A stretch of DNA of 64,000 nucleotides, taken from NCBI GenBank assembly GCA_001898505.1, contig MKTZ01000001.1, positions 1,074,548 through 1,138,547 on the forward strand. The letters run 5' to 3'. The translations under genes and the position numbers were made by a program. Below, in pieces: positions 35,541-45,156 of the stretch. The notes under the pieces were generated by a model. It had not been told where the DNA came from and searched no databases. It saw nothing but the letters and a program-made list of their open reading frames with translations. The first letter of the stretch is position 1; each line of letters starts with the position of its first letter. The stretch is from Sphingobacteriales bacterium 50-39. GTDB lineage: Bacteria; Bacteroidota; Bacteroidia; Chitinophagales; Chitinophagaceae.

Positions 35541-38500
35541 ATGAAAAGACCATTATCCAAGGCCTTGAGGACCGCTATTGGGATAACTGTTCTTCTGCTC
35601 CTGGCATTTCAAGGGCAATCCCAGCAGATACTCGACCTTTTATCCACCTCACCCACCGTTGCTTTTTCCCTTCGTCAATTAAAGAGTACAGCCACCAGGG
35701 CTATCCAGGTGCGCCGCAGTAGCGACAATGCTGTCCTGGACATCGGCTTTACAGCCGGAGGTGACCTTAACCAGGCCGCCCTATTGGCATTTACAGGCAT
35801 CAATGATGGCTATATCACGATCTGGTATGATCAGACGGGCAACGGGCATGATGCTTTGCAGGCGACTGTGGCCAAACAGCCTATGATCGTCAGTGCGGGG
35901 ACTGTCATGACACAGAATGGAAGGCCCATATGCGATTTCAATGGTACTACCAGCACTATGGCTACTGCCAACTTTGCATTGACGACGCCGCTATCTGTAT
36001 TTCTCGTGGACAGGCGTACCGGCACGGGTACGTCGAGTACCGGGTTTGTGACGATGTTCGATGGAAGCAATAACAATACATATAAAATAGCCTATCCCAA
36101 TACTTCGAACCCCACGAGCATGGGGCTTTCGCCGCAGGACTGGAATGCGGGGACCTCGCTGCAGCCCGTGCCGCAGCTGAATTCAAATTCATTATTCATG
36201 TATTCGGCCCTGTGTGATGCCACTAGCGGTGTCCAGTATCTCAACGGGGGAGTACAGTCGCATAATTTTCCGGGTTCAACCACCAACCTGAATGGTATCC
36301 GTTTGTTCAGGGGCACTCCGTTGCCTGCGGACAATGAGCTGCCGGCAGGGCAGCTGTCGGAGGTGATCGTATTTGGCAGCAAGTTGGGGAATACCGATCG
36401 GCAATTACTGGAATGCAACCAGAGCAGCTACTATACTATACAGATAGTGCCTGCGGGACTGGAGTTTTATGTCACCGGCGGCATTTCAGCCAATGCCTGT
36501 GCACAGGTGAAGGAAGATGTGGCCTGGCAGGAGGGTAGCCTGAACAATGTACAGGCTACGGGCAGCACGCTGAGCAAGTATGGCAATGGCGCCTGGGATG
36601 GAGGCGCTGCCAGCTGGAATACCATAGCTAACAACGGCTATCTGCAGTTCACGGCCAGTGAGACGAACAAGGCGCGTATGGTGGGTCTTAGCAATACCTA
36701 TACGAGCACCAGCTATTCTACCATTCAATATGCATGGTACCTGACCAATAGCGGGGCCTTGCAGATATATGAGTCGGGCAATTACAGGGGGTCTTTTGGC
36801 GCCTATAATATTGGGGATGTCCTGAAGATATCCGTGGAAGCCGGTGTCGTAAAATATTACAAAAACGGCGTGCTGCAATATATCAGCAGCGCGGCGCCGA
36901 CCTTGCCGATGCTGGTGAATGTATCCGTTTATGACAAGAGCGGCACCGTGACGGGAGCCACCATAGTGAACTACAGCTCGGGCGTATTTACCGCTACGGC
37001 GTCGAATGCCGGATCCAGTCCCGGCTATCAGTGGTATTTGAACGGAAGCCCCGTGGGTACCAACAGCATTACCTATACGAATACATCCCTGAACGCAGGC
37101 GACATGGTGAATTGTGTGCTGACGCCGAACATCAGCGGCTGCAGCCCTGTGACGATAGCTTCCAACAATGTGACGGCGGCAGTGACACCGTCGCCCAATA
37201 TAGATTTTTATATACAGGGTACATCGACGGCTGCGGGCTGTAATTCCGTCATAGAGCAGGTGAACTGGAATACCAGCAGTCTGTCGAACGGGGTTTCGGC
37301 CTCTACGAATAATCTTTCCAAGTTCCAGTTCAATGGCTGGAATGGAGGCGCTGCATCGTACAATACCGTGAGCAACAACGGCTATTTACAATTTACGGCC
37401 AGCGAGACGAATAAGGCCCGGATGATAGGTCTTAGCACTGCCCATACCAGCAGCAGCTATGCCACCATTCAATATGCATGGTATCTCACCAACAGCGGTA
37501 ACCTTCAGATATACGAATCAGGTAATGGCAGGGGTGGATTTGGGACCTATACCGCCGGTGACGTGTTAAAGATAATGGTGGAGTCGGGTGTGGTGAAATA
37601 CTATAAGAATGGCGCGCTGCAGTATGTCAGCCAGATAGTGCCGACCCTGCCCATGTTGGTGGATGTGAGCATCAGTGACGCGGGTGGCACGCTCAGCAAT
37701 GTGCTGGTGTCGAACTATAATGCGGGTGTATTTACCGCGAATGCCACAAATGCGGGTTCGAATCCCACTTATAACTGGATGGTCAACGGCGTGTCCGTAC
37801 AAAACGGTCCCGGCGCCACTTACACCAATACAGGACTCTCCAATAATGATATCATCACCTGTCAGATGATACCGAACTTGTCCGGATGTATTGCGGTGCC
37901 TGTGGCTTCAAATAGGCTGAAGGATACGGTTATTGCTCCTGCTAACCTGGATTTCTCCATCGTAGGGACGGCGGCGACCACCAACTGTAACTCCGTCGTA
38001 GAACAGGTGAAATGGAAGCTATCCGACCTGTCCACCAACCTGCTCATTGCAGGTGGCAACGGGCTGTCCAAATTCCAGGGTGGCGGATGGAATACCGGCG
38101 CCTCTTCCTGGAATACGGTAAGCGATAATGGTTATTTCCAATTCACTGCTACCGAGACGAGCAAATCCCGGATGGCAGGTCTTAGCACTACGTATACAGG
38201 TTCCGGCTATACGAACGTACAGTATGCATTCTACCTTGTGGCCGGTGGCTCGTTACAGATCTATGAATCGGGCAACGGCCGGGGCAGTTTTGGTACCTAT
38301 AACACCGGGGATGTGTTGAAGATCTCTGTGGAGAACAACCAGGTGAGATATTACAAGAACGGAACTTTATTGTATATCAGCAGTGTGGCGCCGACGCTGC
38401 CCATGCTGGTAGATGCAGCCCTGAACGACGTAGGATCGACCATCGGCAATGCGTTGGTGTCCAACTATAATGCGGGTGTTTTTACGGCTAATGTCGTGAA

Positions 38501-41500
38501 TGCGGGGACCAATCCAATCTTTAACTGGATGGTCAATGGGGTGTCCGTACAAAATAGCACTAGCCCCACCTATACCAATACATCCCTGAACAATGACGAT
38601 GTGGTCACTTGTGTGCTCACGCCTGGTCTGTCGGGTTGTAATGCGACTACTACTTATATGTCCAATTCGATAATCGACAGTGTGGCGGCGCCCGTGAACC
38701 TGGACTTCTCCATTGTGGGAACTGCTTCTGCAAGCACCTGTAAATCCGTCATCGAGCAGGTGAAGTGGAAATTGTCGGATCTGAACAATAACCTGGTCGT
38801 CACCGGCACCAATAACCTATCGAGGTTCCAGAACAACGGATGGAATGCGGGGGCTGATAGCTGGAATACGGTGAGCAACAATGGGTATTTCCAATTTACG
38901 GCTACCGAGACCTCTACCGACCGGATGGTGGGTCTGAGCACAACCTTCACGGGTAACAGCTATGCGAATATCCAGTATGCCATCCGCCTGAACAACGGAG
39001 GTGCGCTGGAAATTTGGGAATCCGGGAACTACAGAGGGGCATTCGGTACTTATACTACGGGTGATATCCTGAAGATCACCGTAGAGTCCAATGTGGTGAA
39101 ATATTATAAGAACGGCACCCTCTTGTATGTGAGTGCCGTTACACCTGTGCTGCCCATGGTGGTGGATGCCAGCATCAATTCCTCTGGCGGGTCCATCGGG
39201 AATGCCATTGTGTCGAATTACAATACGGGAACTTTTACCGCCAATGTTGCGAATGCGGGTACGAGCCCGACTTTCAACTGGAAGGTCAATGGGGTCTCTG
39301 TTCAGAACAGCACCAGCCCTACTTATACCAATACATCCCTGAACAATAATGATGTGGTGACCTGTGTGCTTGCGCCTAATCTGCCGGGATGTAATATGGG
39401 TACTACCTACACTTCCAATACGATCATCAATACGACCGTACCTCCTCTAAATGTGGATTTCTCCATTGCAGGCACGGCGGCTACGTCCAATTGTGCTACG
39501 GTGACCGAGCAGGTGAAATGGAAGCTGAGCACTGTAACGCCCAATATGACCGTTGTGACGGTGAACAGCCTGTCGAAATTCCAGTCAAATGGTAACTGGG
39601 ATGGCGGGGCAGCCAGCTGGAATACGGTGAGCAACAATGGCTATTTCGTATTCACGGCCAGCGAGAATTCCACGAGCCGGATGGCGGGTCTCAGCACCAC
39701 TTATACCAGCGCCAGCTACACCACTATCCAATATGCGTTCTATCTTGTGGCCGGCGGCGCTCTGCAGATATATGAGTCGGGCTCCAATAAGGGTACTTTC
39801 GGAACCTATACTTCAGGAGACAGCCTGAAGATCTCGGTGGAGAGCAATGTGGTAAAATACTATAAGAATGGAACGCTGTTGTATATCAGCGGTGTTGTGC
39901 CGACGCTGCCGCTGCTGGTGGATGCATCTATCAGGGATGCGGGCGGCACGATCAGCAATGCTGCGGTAGTCAACTATAGCACGGGCATCTTTACCGCCAA
40001 TACCGTGAATGCCGGTGTAAATCCGGTGTTCAACTGGATGGTCAACGGAGTGTCTGTGCAGAACGGTACCAGCGCTACCTATACGAATACGAGCCTTAGC
40101 AATAATGATGTGGTGACCTGTGTGATGACGCCTGATCTGCCCGGCTGCAGCGTCACTACCTATAACTCCAATACCATTACGAATACGAGCACGACACCTT
40201 TTGGTCTGGACTTCTCTATACAGGGTGTCGTGGATCCTTCGGCCTGTACGGCTATACTGGAGCAGGTGAAGTGGAAGCTGACGAACCTGTCAAGCAACAT
40301 GAATATCGTATCGGTGAATGGTCTGTCGAAGTTCCAGTCGAACAACTGGGACGGCGGGGCGGCCAGCTGGAATACGGTGAGCAATAACGGATATTTCCAG
40401 TTTACGGCTACCGAGACCTCTACCAACCGGATGGCGGGTCTGAGCAATACCTATACCAGCAGCAGCTATACGACCATTCAATATGCCTTCTATCTCGTGA
40501 GCGGCGGTAGTCTGCATATATATGAGTCCGGTAACGACAAGGGCGCCTTCGGTGGCTATACCACCGGTGATGTCCTGAAGATATCCGTGGAGAACAATGT
40601 CGTCAAATATTATAGGAATGGAACGCTGCTACGTGCCAGCCCAACGGCACCGACGCTGCCTCTGTTGGTGGATGTCAGCATCCAGAGTGTGAATGGCACC
40701 ATTGGCAGCGCATATGTCTCGAACCTCAACAGCGGAAGCTTTACGGCCAATGCAGTGAATGCGGGTACTTTTCCGACCTATCAATGGAGGGTCAATGGCG
40801 CTATCGTGCAGTCGGGGTTGAGCGCCAGCTATACCAATGGAGCGTTGTCCGCAGGGGATGTAGTGACCTGTACACTGGCGCCCAATTTACCAGGTTGTGT
40901 GGCGACCACCTATAATTCCAATACCATTACTTATATCAAGTCGGGGAGTAGTACTACATGGACCGGTGTCACCAGCACCAACTGGTTTACTCCATCCAAC
41001 TGGAGCAGCGGTACGCCTGACAGGTTTACTTCCGCGGTGATACCATCGGGTACGCCCAATAGTCCGACCATGGGTTCGGATGCTAGTGTCTATGATATTA
41101 CGATCGGCAGCGGTGCAACCTTTACCATGTCCGGCACGCCCGTACTGTATGTCTACCGGAACTGGACCAATAACGGGACCTTTGTATCCGGATCGGGTAC
41201 GGTGGATTTTGTCAGCTGTTCGTCGCCGGCGGTCATCAGCAGTTCAAGTGCGGAGACCTTCTATAATCTGATGATCAATACTCCTTATGGGGTGACCATG
41301 GCGTCGGGCAACCAGCAGGTGTCTAAACTTATGACGTTTGTCACCGGTGTGGTAACACAGAATGCCATGCTGACCTTCCTGAATGGGTCGGCTGTATCCG
41401 GCGCCACCGACAACAGCCATGTCGAGGGGGTCGTTACGAAGAATGGTACAGGCGCCTTTACTTTCCCGGTAGGTGATGCTACTCAGTATCGACCAATAGC

Positions 41501-42410
41501 CATCTCTTCGCCCTCCAGCCCAACAGACGTATTCACGGCACAGTATATCCGCGCAAATCCGGGTACGTCGTATCCCCAGAGTTCCAGGGATCCTTCGCTG
41601 GCTACCATATCGTCCTTCGAATACTGGATGCTGAACAGGATCACCGGGGGGTCGAATATTTCGGTGAATCTATCCTGGAATACCAATAGCGGTACGATCG
41701 TGAATATGGGAGGCATGCATGTCGCCGGCTGGAGCACACCGCAGTCGATGTGGAAGGACCTGGGTAATAGCGCCACGACGGGTAATGCCAGCGGTGGCAC
41801 GGTCACTTCTTCTGCACCTGTTACGAAGTTTGGCCCCTTTACGCTGGCCTCGCTGACCACGATGAATGTGCTGCCCATACAGCTGCTGTCCTTTACAGCA
41901 AGCGAGGTGAATGCTTCGCTGGTGGATCTTCGCTGGTCTACGGGCAGTGAACAGAACAGCAATTACTTTATCGTAGAGCGTTCGGCTGACGGGCTGCAAT
42001 ACGACCCGATACAAACCGTACCGGCAGCGGGCAACAGTCACCAGGTATTGAATTATGTTGCCAGGGATGGTCATCCGCTGAAGGGTATGTCCTATTACCG
42101 GCTGAAGATGGTAGACCTCGATGGTTCGGCCATCTATTCGGAGGTACGGGTTGTGAACATTGGCGGCAATACGGAACTGGCGATGTATCCGAACCCGGCG
42201 ATAGACAGGACATTTATCGAGCTGAATGATAATAAGGCATTGAAGGTAACGGTCATCGATAATGCAGGCAGGCAGTTACTGTCCATCATACGGCCTACGG
42301 AGGCTGTTCTTCCGGTGGATGTCTCCGGGCTGGCGGCAGGGTTGTATTTTGTCATCATCGATCTGGAGGATAAGACCAGGATAACGAAGAAATTACTTAT
42401 ACGCAGGTAA
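35541..42410 (+). CDS. Giant repeat-containing surface protein with T9SS C-terminal signal
   Basis: A 2,289-residue exported protein. Signal peptide (about 1-28); a LamG/arabinofuranosidase-like domain (about 30-300, TIWYDQTGNGHDALQATVAKQ); six tandem ~250-residue repeats (about 307-1798); an autotransporter-like beta stretch (about 1800-2100, WTGVTSTNWFTPSNWSSGTP); and a C-terminal region with LPIQLLSFTASE and a type A T9SS sorting domain (MYPNPAIDRTFIEL to KKLLIRR). T9SS cargo is delivered to or through the outer membrane, so an adhesin or glycan-binding role is likely (inference). It stands alone, with 174 bp before it and an AraC gene convergent after it. Confidence 0.9.
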   Translation: MKRPLSKALRTAIGITVLLLLAFQGQSQQILDLLSTSPTVAFSLRQLKSTATRAIQVRRSSDNAVLDIGFTAGGDLNQAALLAFTGINDGYITIWYDQTGNGHDALQATVAKQPMIVSAGTVMTQNGRPICDFNGTTSTMATANFALTTPLSVFLVDRRTGTGTSSTGFVTMFDGSNNNTYKIAYPNTSNPTSMGLSPQDWNAGTSLQPVPQLNSNSLFMYSALCDATSGVQYLNGGVQSHNFPGSTTNLNGIRLFRGTPLPADNELPAGQLSEVIVFGSKLGNTDRQLLECNQSSYYTIQIVPAGLEFYVTGGISANACAQVKEDVAWQEGSLNNVQATGSTLSKYGNGAWDGGAASWNTIANNGYLQFTASETNKARMVGLSNTYTSTSYSTIQYAWYLTNSGALQIYESGNYRGSFGAYNIGDVLKISVEAGVVKYYKNGVLQYISSAAPTLPMLVNVSVYDKSGTVTGATIVNYSSGVFTATASNAGSSPGYQWYLNGSPVGTNSITYTNTSLNAGDMVNCVLTPNISGCSPVTIASNNVTAAVTPSPNIDFYIQGTSTAAGCNSVIEQVNWNTSSLSNGVSASTNNLSKFQFNGWNGGAASYNTVSNNGYLQFTASETNKARMIGLSTAHTSSSYATIQYAWYLTNSGNLQIYESGNGRGGFGTYTAGDVLKIMVESGVVKYYKNGALQYVSQIVPTLPMLVDVSISDAGGTLSNVLVSNYNAGVFTANATNAGSNPTYNWMVNGVSVQNGPGATYTNTGLSNNDIITCQMIPNLSGCIAVPVASNRLKDTVIAPANLDFSIVGTAATTNCNSVVEQVKWKLSDLSTNLLIAGGNGLSKFQGGGWNTGASSWNTVSDNGYFQFTATETSKSRMAGLSTTYTGSGYTNVQYAFYLVAGGSLQIYESGNGRGSFGTYNTGDVLKISVENNQVRYYKNGTLLYISSVAPTLPMLVDAALNDVGSTIGNALVSNYNAGVFTANVVNAGTNPIFNWMVNGVSVQNSTSPTYTNTSLNNDDVVTCVLTPGLSGCNATTTYMSNSIIDSVAAPVNLDFSIVGTASASTCKSVIEQVKWKLSDLNNNLVVTGTNNLSRFQNNGWNAGADSWNTVSNNGYFQFTATETSTDRMVGLSTTFTGNSYANIQYAIRLNNGGALEIWESGNYRGAFGTYTTGDILKITVESNVVKYYKNGTLLYVSAVTPVLPMVVDASINSSGGSIGNAIVSNYNTGTFTANVANAGTSPTFNWKVNGVSVQNSTSPTYTNTSLNNNDVVTCVLAPNLPGCNMGTTYTSNTIINTTVPPLNVDFSIAGTAATSNCATVTEQVKWKLSTVTPNMTVVTVNSLSKFQSNGNWDGGAASWNTVSNNGYFVFTASENSTSRMAGLSTTYTSASYTTIQYAFYLVAGGALQIYESGSNKGTFGTYTSGDSLKISVESNVVKYYKNGTLLYISGVVPTLPLLVDASIRDAGGTISNAAVVNYSTGIFTANTVNAGVNPVFNWMVNGVSVQNGTSATYTNTSLSNNDVVTCVMTPDLPGCSVTTYNSNTITNTSTTPFGLDFSIQGVVDPSACTAILEQVKWKLTNLSSNMNIVSVNGLSKFQSNNWDGGAASWNTVSNNGYFQFTATETSTNRMAGLSNTYTSSSYTTIQYAFYLVSGGSLHIYESGNDKGAFGGYTTGDVLKISVENNVVKYYRNGTLLRASPTAPTLPLLVDVSIQSVNGTIGSAYVSNLNSGSFTANAVNAGTFPTYQWRVNGAIVQSGLSASYTNGALSAGDVVTCTLAPNLPGCVATTYNSNTITYIKSGSSTTWTGVTSTNWFTPSNWSSGTPDRFTSAVIPSGTPNSPTMGSDASVYDITIGSGATFTMSGTPVLYVYRNWTNNGTFVSGSGTVDFVSCSSPAVISSSSAETFYNLMINTPYGVTMASGNQQVSKLMTFVTGVVTQNAMLTFLNGSAVSGATDNSHVEGVVTKNGTGAFTFPVGDATQYRPIAISSPSSPTDVFTAQYIRANPGTSYPQSSRDPSLATISSFEYWMLNRITGGSNISVNLSWNTNSGTIVNMGGMHVAGWSTPQSMWKDLGNSATTGNASGGTVTSSAPVTKFGPFTLASLTTMNVLPIQLLSFTASEVNASLVDLRWSTGSEQNSNYFIVERSADGLQYDPIQTVPAAGNSHQVLNYVARDGHPLKGMSYYRLKMVDLDGSAIYSEVRVVNIGGNTELAMYPNPAIDRTFIELNDNKALKVTVIDNAGRQLLSIIRPTEAVLPVDVSGLAAGLYFVIIDLEDKTRITKKLLIRR
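36459..40935 (+). repeat. Six tandem coding repeats of about 750 bp
   Basis: Units start at 36459, 37200, 37947, 38700, 39453 and 40206, so spacing is 741, 747, 753, 753, 753. Each encodes a SPRY/concanavalin-like half (SWNTVSNNGYFQFTATE, YAFYLVAGGSLQIYESG, GDVLKISVE, VKYYKNGTLLY) and an Ig-like half (NWMVNGVSVQN, YTNTSLNN, DVVTCVLTP) with conserved Cys near both ends. Units 3-6 are most alike and units 1-2 more diverged, which suggests later expansion of the 3' units. Confidence 0.88.
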
Positions 42411-42457
42411 ACACCGATGGGGGAGGCTGAACATGGGTGACATTACGGTTATAAAAA

Positions 42458-43366
42458 TCAAACGAAGTTTTTGCGGGCCTCGCTGGGAGTGAGATGGGTC
42501 TGCTTCTTAAAGAAATTGTTGAAATAGGCGGGGTATTCAAACCCGAGACTATAGGCAATCTCGGAGACATTCCAGTCGGTATGGGCCAGGAGGGCCTGGG
42601 CTTCTTTTATGATGCGGGCGGATATGAGTTCCGTGGTGGTCTTGCCGGTGATGTCCTTGACGCTGCGGTTGAGGGAGTTCACATGTACGGAAAGACTGCG
42701 GGCGAAATCGTTGGCAGTCCGGAGCTGAAGGTTTGTTTCGGGGGTATCGATGGGGAACTGGCGTTCCAGCAGCTCAAGAAAGAGGGAAGTGATGCGGGAG
42801 GAGGCGTTGTGATGTTTTTTATACGCCAGAGCGGGTTGCATTTTCATCGCCTCGTGGATGATGATATGGAGGTAGTTGCGCAGCAGGTCGTATTTGTGGG
42901 TATAGATAGACTCTATCTCTGCCTGCATCTTACGGAATATGGCCGACAGATCCTCTTGTTGCTGCTGATCGATAAAGAAGACGGGTGAGCCGCCGATGCG
43001 GAAGAGGGGGGAGTCCTGCAAGCTTTCCCTGCGTTCGATGGGGTGGATAAAATCTTCCGTGAAGAGGCAGAACCAGCCTTCCTGGACATCAGATTCGGCT
43101 TCCCAGGAGTAGGGGACCATGGGATTGGAGAAAAGCAGAGCTGGCCTTTCGATGGCTATCCACTTATTGGCGTAATATAGCCTTCCCGTCCCGATGATGA
43201 GGGATATTTTATAAAAGTCACGACGGATATAAGCGGTCCTGGGGAAGCAGGAGGCGCGGCTGAATATGTTGAAATGACCGGGGCCGGCATTGTTCAGGGA
43301 TAGCCCGGTGGGGTTGGCCTGTGGGACCCGGGTATAGAATTCCTTGAGGCTTTCTGAATGTGGCAT
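42458..43366 (-). CDS. AraC-family transcriptional regulator
   Basis: A 302-residue regulator with an N-terminal cupin-like effector domain (about 20-140) and a C-terminal double helix-turn-helix AraC domain (about 200-300; HVNSLNRSVKDITGKTTTEL, NVSEIAYSLGFEYPAYFNNF). It is divergent from a second AraC gene, the two starts being 112 bp apart. A promoter with TTG-N18-TAATTTTG ends three bases before the ATG, predicting an almost leaderless mRNA. The targets are not known. Confidence 0.9.
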   Translation of the reverse strand: MPHSESLKEFYTRVPQANPTGLSLNNAGPGHFNIFSRASCFPRTAYIRRDFYKISLIIGTGRLYYANKWIAIERPALLFSNPMVPYSWEAESDVQEGWFCLFTEDFIHPIERRESLQDSPLFRIGGSPVFFIDQQQQEDLSAIFRKMQAEIESIYTHKYDLLRNYLHIIIHEAMKMQPALAYKKHHNASSRITSLFLELLERQFPIDTPETNLQLRTANDFARSLSVHVNSLNRSVKDITGKTTTELISARIIKEAQALLAHTDWNVSEIAYSLGFEYPAYFNNFFKKQTHLTPSEARKNFV

Positions 43367-43369
43367 ACG

Positions 43370-43398
43370 CAAAATTACAAAATTCAAACCAAAGTCAA
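43370..43398 (-). promoter_or_regulatory. Promoter of the minus-strand AraC gene
   Basis: On the minus strand TAATTTTG (43377-43370) matches TAnnTTTG exactly, and TTG lies 18 bp upstream (43398-43396). The start codon begins only 3 bases downstream, so transcription should start at or near the ATG. Confidence 0.6.
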
Positions 43399-43466
43399 TT
43401 CGTCAAGTCATTGACGGCGCTGCAGATTCTTTTGCCGAGGTAGGGGTGGGGGATGCTGTCCGGGAC

Positions 43467-43474
43467 TATCTTTG
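43467..43474 (+). promoter_or_regulatory. Candidate -7 box of the plus-strand AraC gene
   Basis: TATCTTTG matches TAnnTTTG exactly and ends 4 bases before the ATG at 43479. No -33 element is seen at the normal distance. Confidence 0.4.
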
Positions 43475-43478
43475 CGAG

Positions 43479-44342
43479 ATGAGAAAGGATATTCCCGTCT
43501 ACGATATTGGCCATTTCAACAGGGAGGATATAGTAGTCAGCAGGTTTGCCCCTTACCTGGAGTCGCACCGGGAATTCATACTACCGCATAAGCATAACTT
43601 TTATCATTTCCTGCTCTTTACGAAGGGGGGTGGAGCCCATATGATAGACTTTTCGACCTTTCCCGTCGAGCCTTACCAGATGTATTTTATGATACCCGGG
43701 CAGGTGCATTCGTGGAATTTCGAGGGAGAGGTGGATGGGTATGTGATCAATTTTTCACCTCCTTTTTTCAAGGCATTCTTGCTGAACCCCGACTATATCG
43801 ATCAGTTCCCCTACTTCAGCGGGGTGTTGGAGAATTCGGTGATCAGTTTGCCTGTGAACATGCGGGAAGACGTCAAAAGGATTTTCGAGAACATCCTGGC
43901 GGAAACGGAGGCGGAGGACAGGCAAAGCATCGACATGATCAAAGCGCTGCTGGTGCAGCTATTCATCAAGATAGGGAGATTGGGCTTTGAGAATGTAGCT
44001 GTCAAAGTGGGGTCGCATAGCTATATGGTGGCGAGGAATTTTCTGCGGCTGCTGGAGCAGCATGTGGGTGAATTGAAGCTACCCAAAGAATACGCCGGGC
44101 TTTTGTTTGTTACGCCCAATCACCTGAATGCCGTTTGCAAAGAGGTTCTTGGCAGGACCGCGGGAGAAGTGATCCGCGACAGGGTCATCCTGGAGGCAAA
44201 GCGGCTAATGGTAAACCAGGAACTGTCTATCTCCGAGATAGGATATAAGCTCAATTTTTCGGACAATTCTTACTTCTCCAAATTCTTTTCAAAATATGCC
44301 GGGATGTCGCCGGAGGAATTTCGTGCGACGTCGAACCTTTAG
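43479..44342 (+). CDS. AraC-family transcriptional regulator, cupin type
   Basis: A 287-residue regulator: an N-terminal cupin (about 15-110; ILPHKHNFYHFLLFTKGGGA, MIPGQVHSWNF) that likely binds a small ligand, and a C-terminal AraC domain (about 185-285; TPNHLNAVCKEVLGRTAGEV, SISEIGYKLNFSDNSYFSKF). It is not closely similar to its divergent neighbour, so the pair is not a recent duplication. I chose the ATG at 43479, where the homology begins; the frame is open further upstream, but that part overlaps the other gene's promoter. Confidence 0.9.
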   Translation: MRKDIPVYDIGHFNREDIVVSRFAPYLESHREFILPHKHNFYHFLLFTKGGGAHMIDFSTFPVEPYQMYFMIPGQVHSWNFEGEVDGYVINFSPPFFKAFLLNPDYIDQFPYFSGVLENSVISLPVNMREDVKRIFENILAETEAEDRQSIDMIKALLVQLFIKIGRLGFENVAVKVGSHSYMVARNFLRLLEQHVGELKLPKEYAGLLFVTPNHLNAVCKEVLGRTAGEVIRDRVILEAKRLMVNQELSISEIGYKLNFSDNSYFSKFFSKYAGMSPEEFRATSNL

Positions 44343-44448
44343 GACAGTCAGGTCTGCCGGGTATTGCTTCACGGCTGCCTTTTGTGAACTTCTATTTATG
44401 CGGTATCCTTTTTCTACCAATTTTGTCTGCTTATAATCTAGTAAAGAA

Positions 44449-45156
44449 ATGCAAAAAATTTGGTGGATCAGCGTGCTCCTTCCTGCCGTGCTTAGCGCGG
44501 GAGTACTCTCCGGATGTAAGAAAAATGCCGACAAGACAGCGGTGTGTCGCATTATGGGGCTTTATGTTGCAGAGGACAGCATCAATGAAGGCTTCACCTA
44601 TGACAGTCAGGGCAGGCTCAGTGTGCTGGCCGCCGGCAGCCAGCTATATACTTACGAGCGCTCCGACAACAAAACGATCATTACCTATTACAGTGGGGGG
44701 CTGTTGATCAGCACGACCACCGCCGTCATGAACCAGGATGGGCTGGCAATCAATGTGCGGGTGGAGAACACCCAGACAGGAGTGGACTGGGTCAATTATG
44801 CGAATGAATACGAGGGCGACCGGATCGTCCGGAGTACTACAACCACATCCGACAAGCGACCTGCCGTTGTCACCAACTATCTATGGACGAATGGGAACAT
44901 GACGGCATCCGTCATTGGCGCCGATACGACACATTTTACCTATTATACGGACAAGCTCAGCCAGGAGGGGGATTATCTTTCTCTTGTCCAGCTGACTGCG
45001 GGGTATGAAGAATACAGGGTAAAGAATCTTTTTAAGGGACAGAATGATATCAGTTTTGAATATGTGTGGGGTTTGGACGGGAAGATATCCGGCTTTAAAG
45101 AGATCTCGGGTGGTAGTGTTGCAGCCAGCCTCCTGTTGCAGTATCAATGCAATTAA
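44449..45156 (+). CDS. Hypothetical lipoprotein with YD-like beta repeats
   Basis: A 235-residue lipoprotein (lipobox VLSGC, Cys near 23). The mature part contains repeated short hairpins such as FTYDSQGRLSVLAAGSQLYT, YEGDRIVRSTTTT and FEYVWGLDGKISGFKE, like the YD/RHS-type strands of secreted Bacteroidetes lipoproteins. No catalytic site is seen. It converges on the amidase gene, and the two stop codons overlap within one TTAA sequence. Confidence 0.75.
   Translation: MQKIWWISVLLPAVLSAGVLSGCKKNADKTAVCRIMGLYVAEDSINEGFTYDSQGRLSVLAAGSQLYTYERSDNKTIITYYSGGLLISTTTAVMNQDGLAINVRVENTQTGVDWVNYANEYEGDRIVRSTTTTSDKRPAVVTNYLWTNGNMTASVIGADTTHFTYYTDKLSQEGDYLSLVQLTAGYEEYRVKNLFKGQNDISFEYVWGLDGKISGFKEISGGSVAASLLLQYQCN

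Noticed and set aside
36459..40935. Regularly spaced repeats that might suggest a CRISPR or satellite array
   Set aside because: Unit length is ~750 bp, the whole stretch is one open frame, and changes preserve protein motifs. It is a tandem protein repeat.
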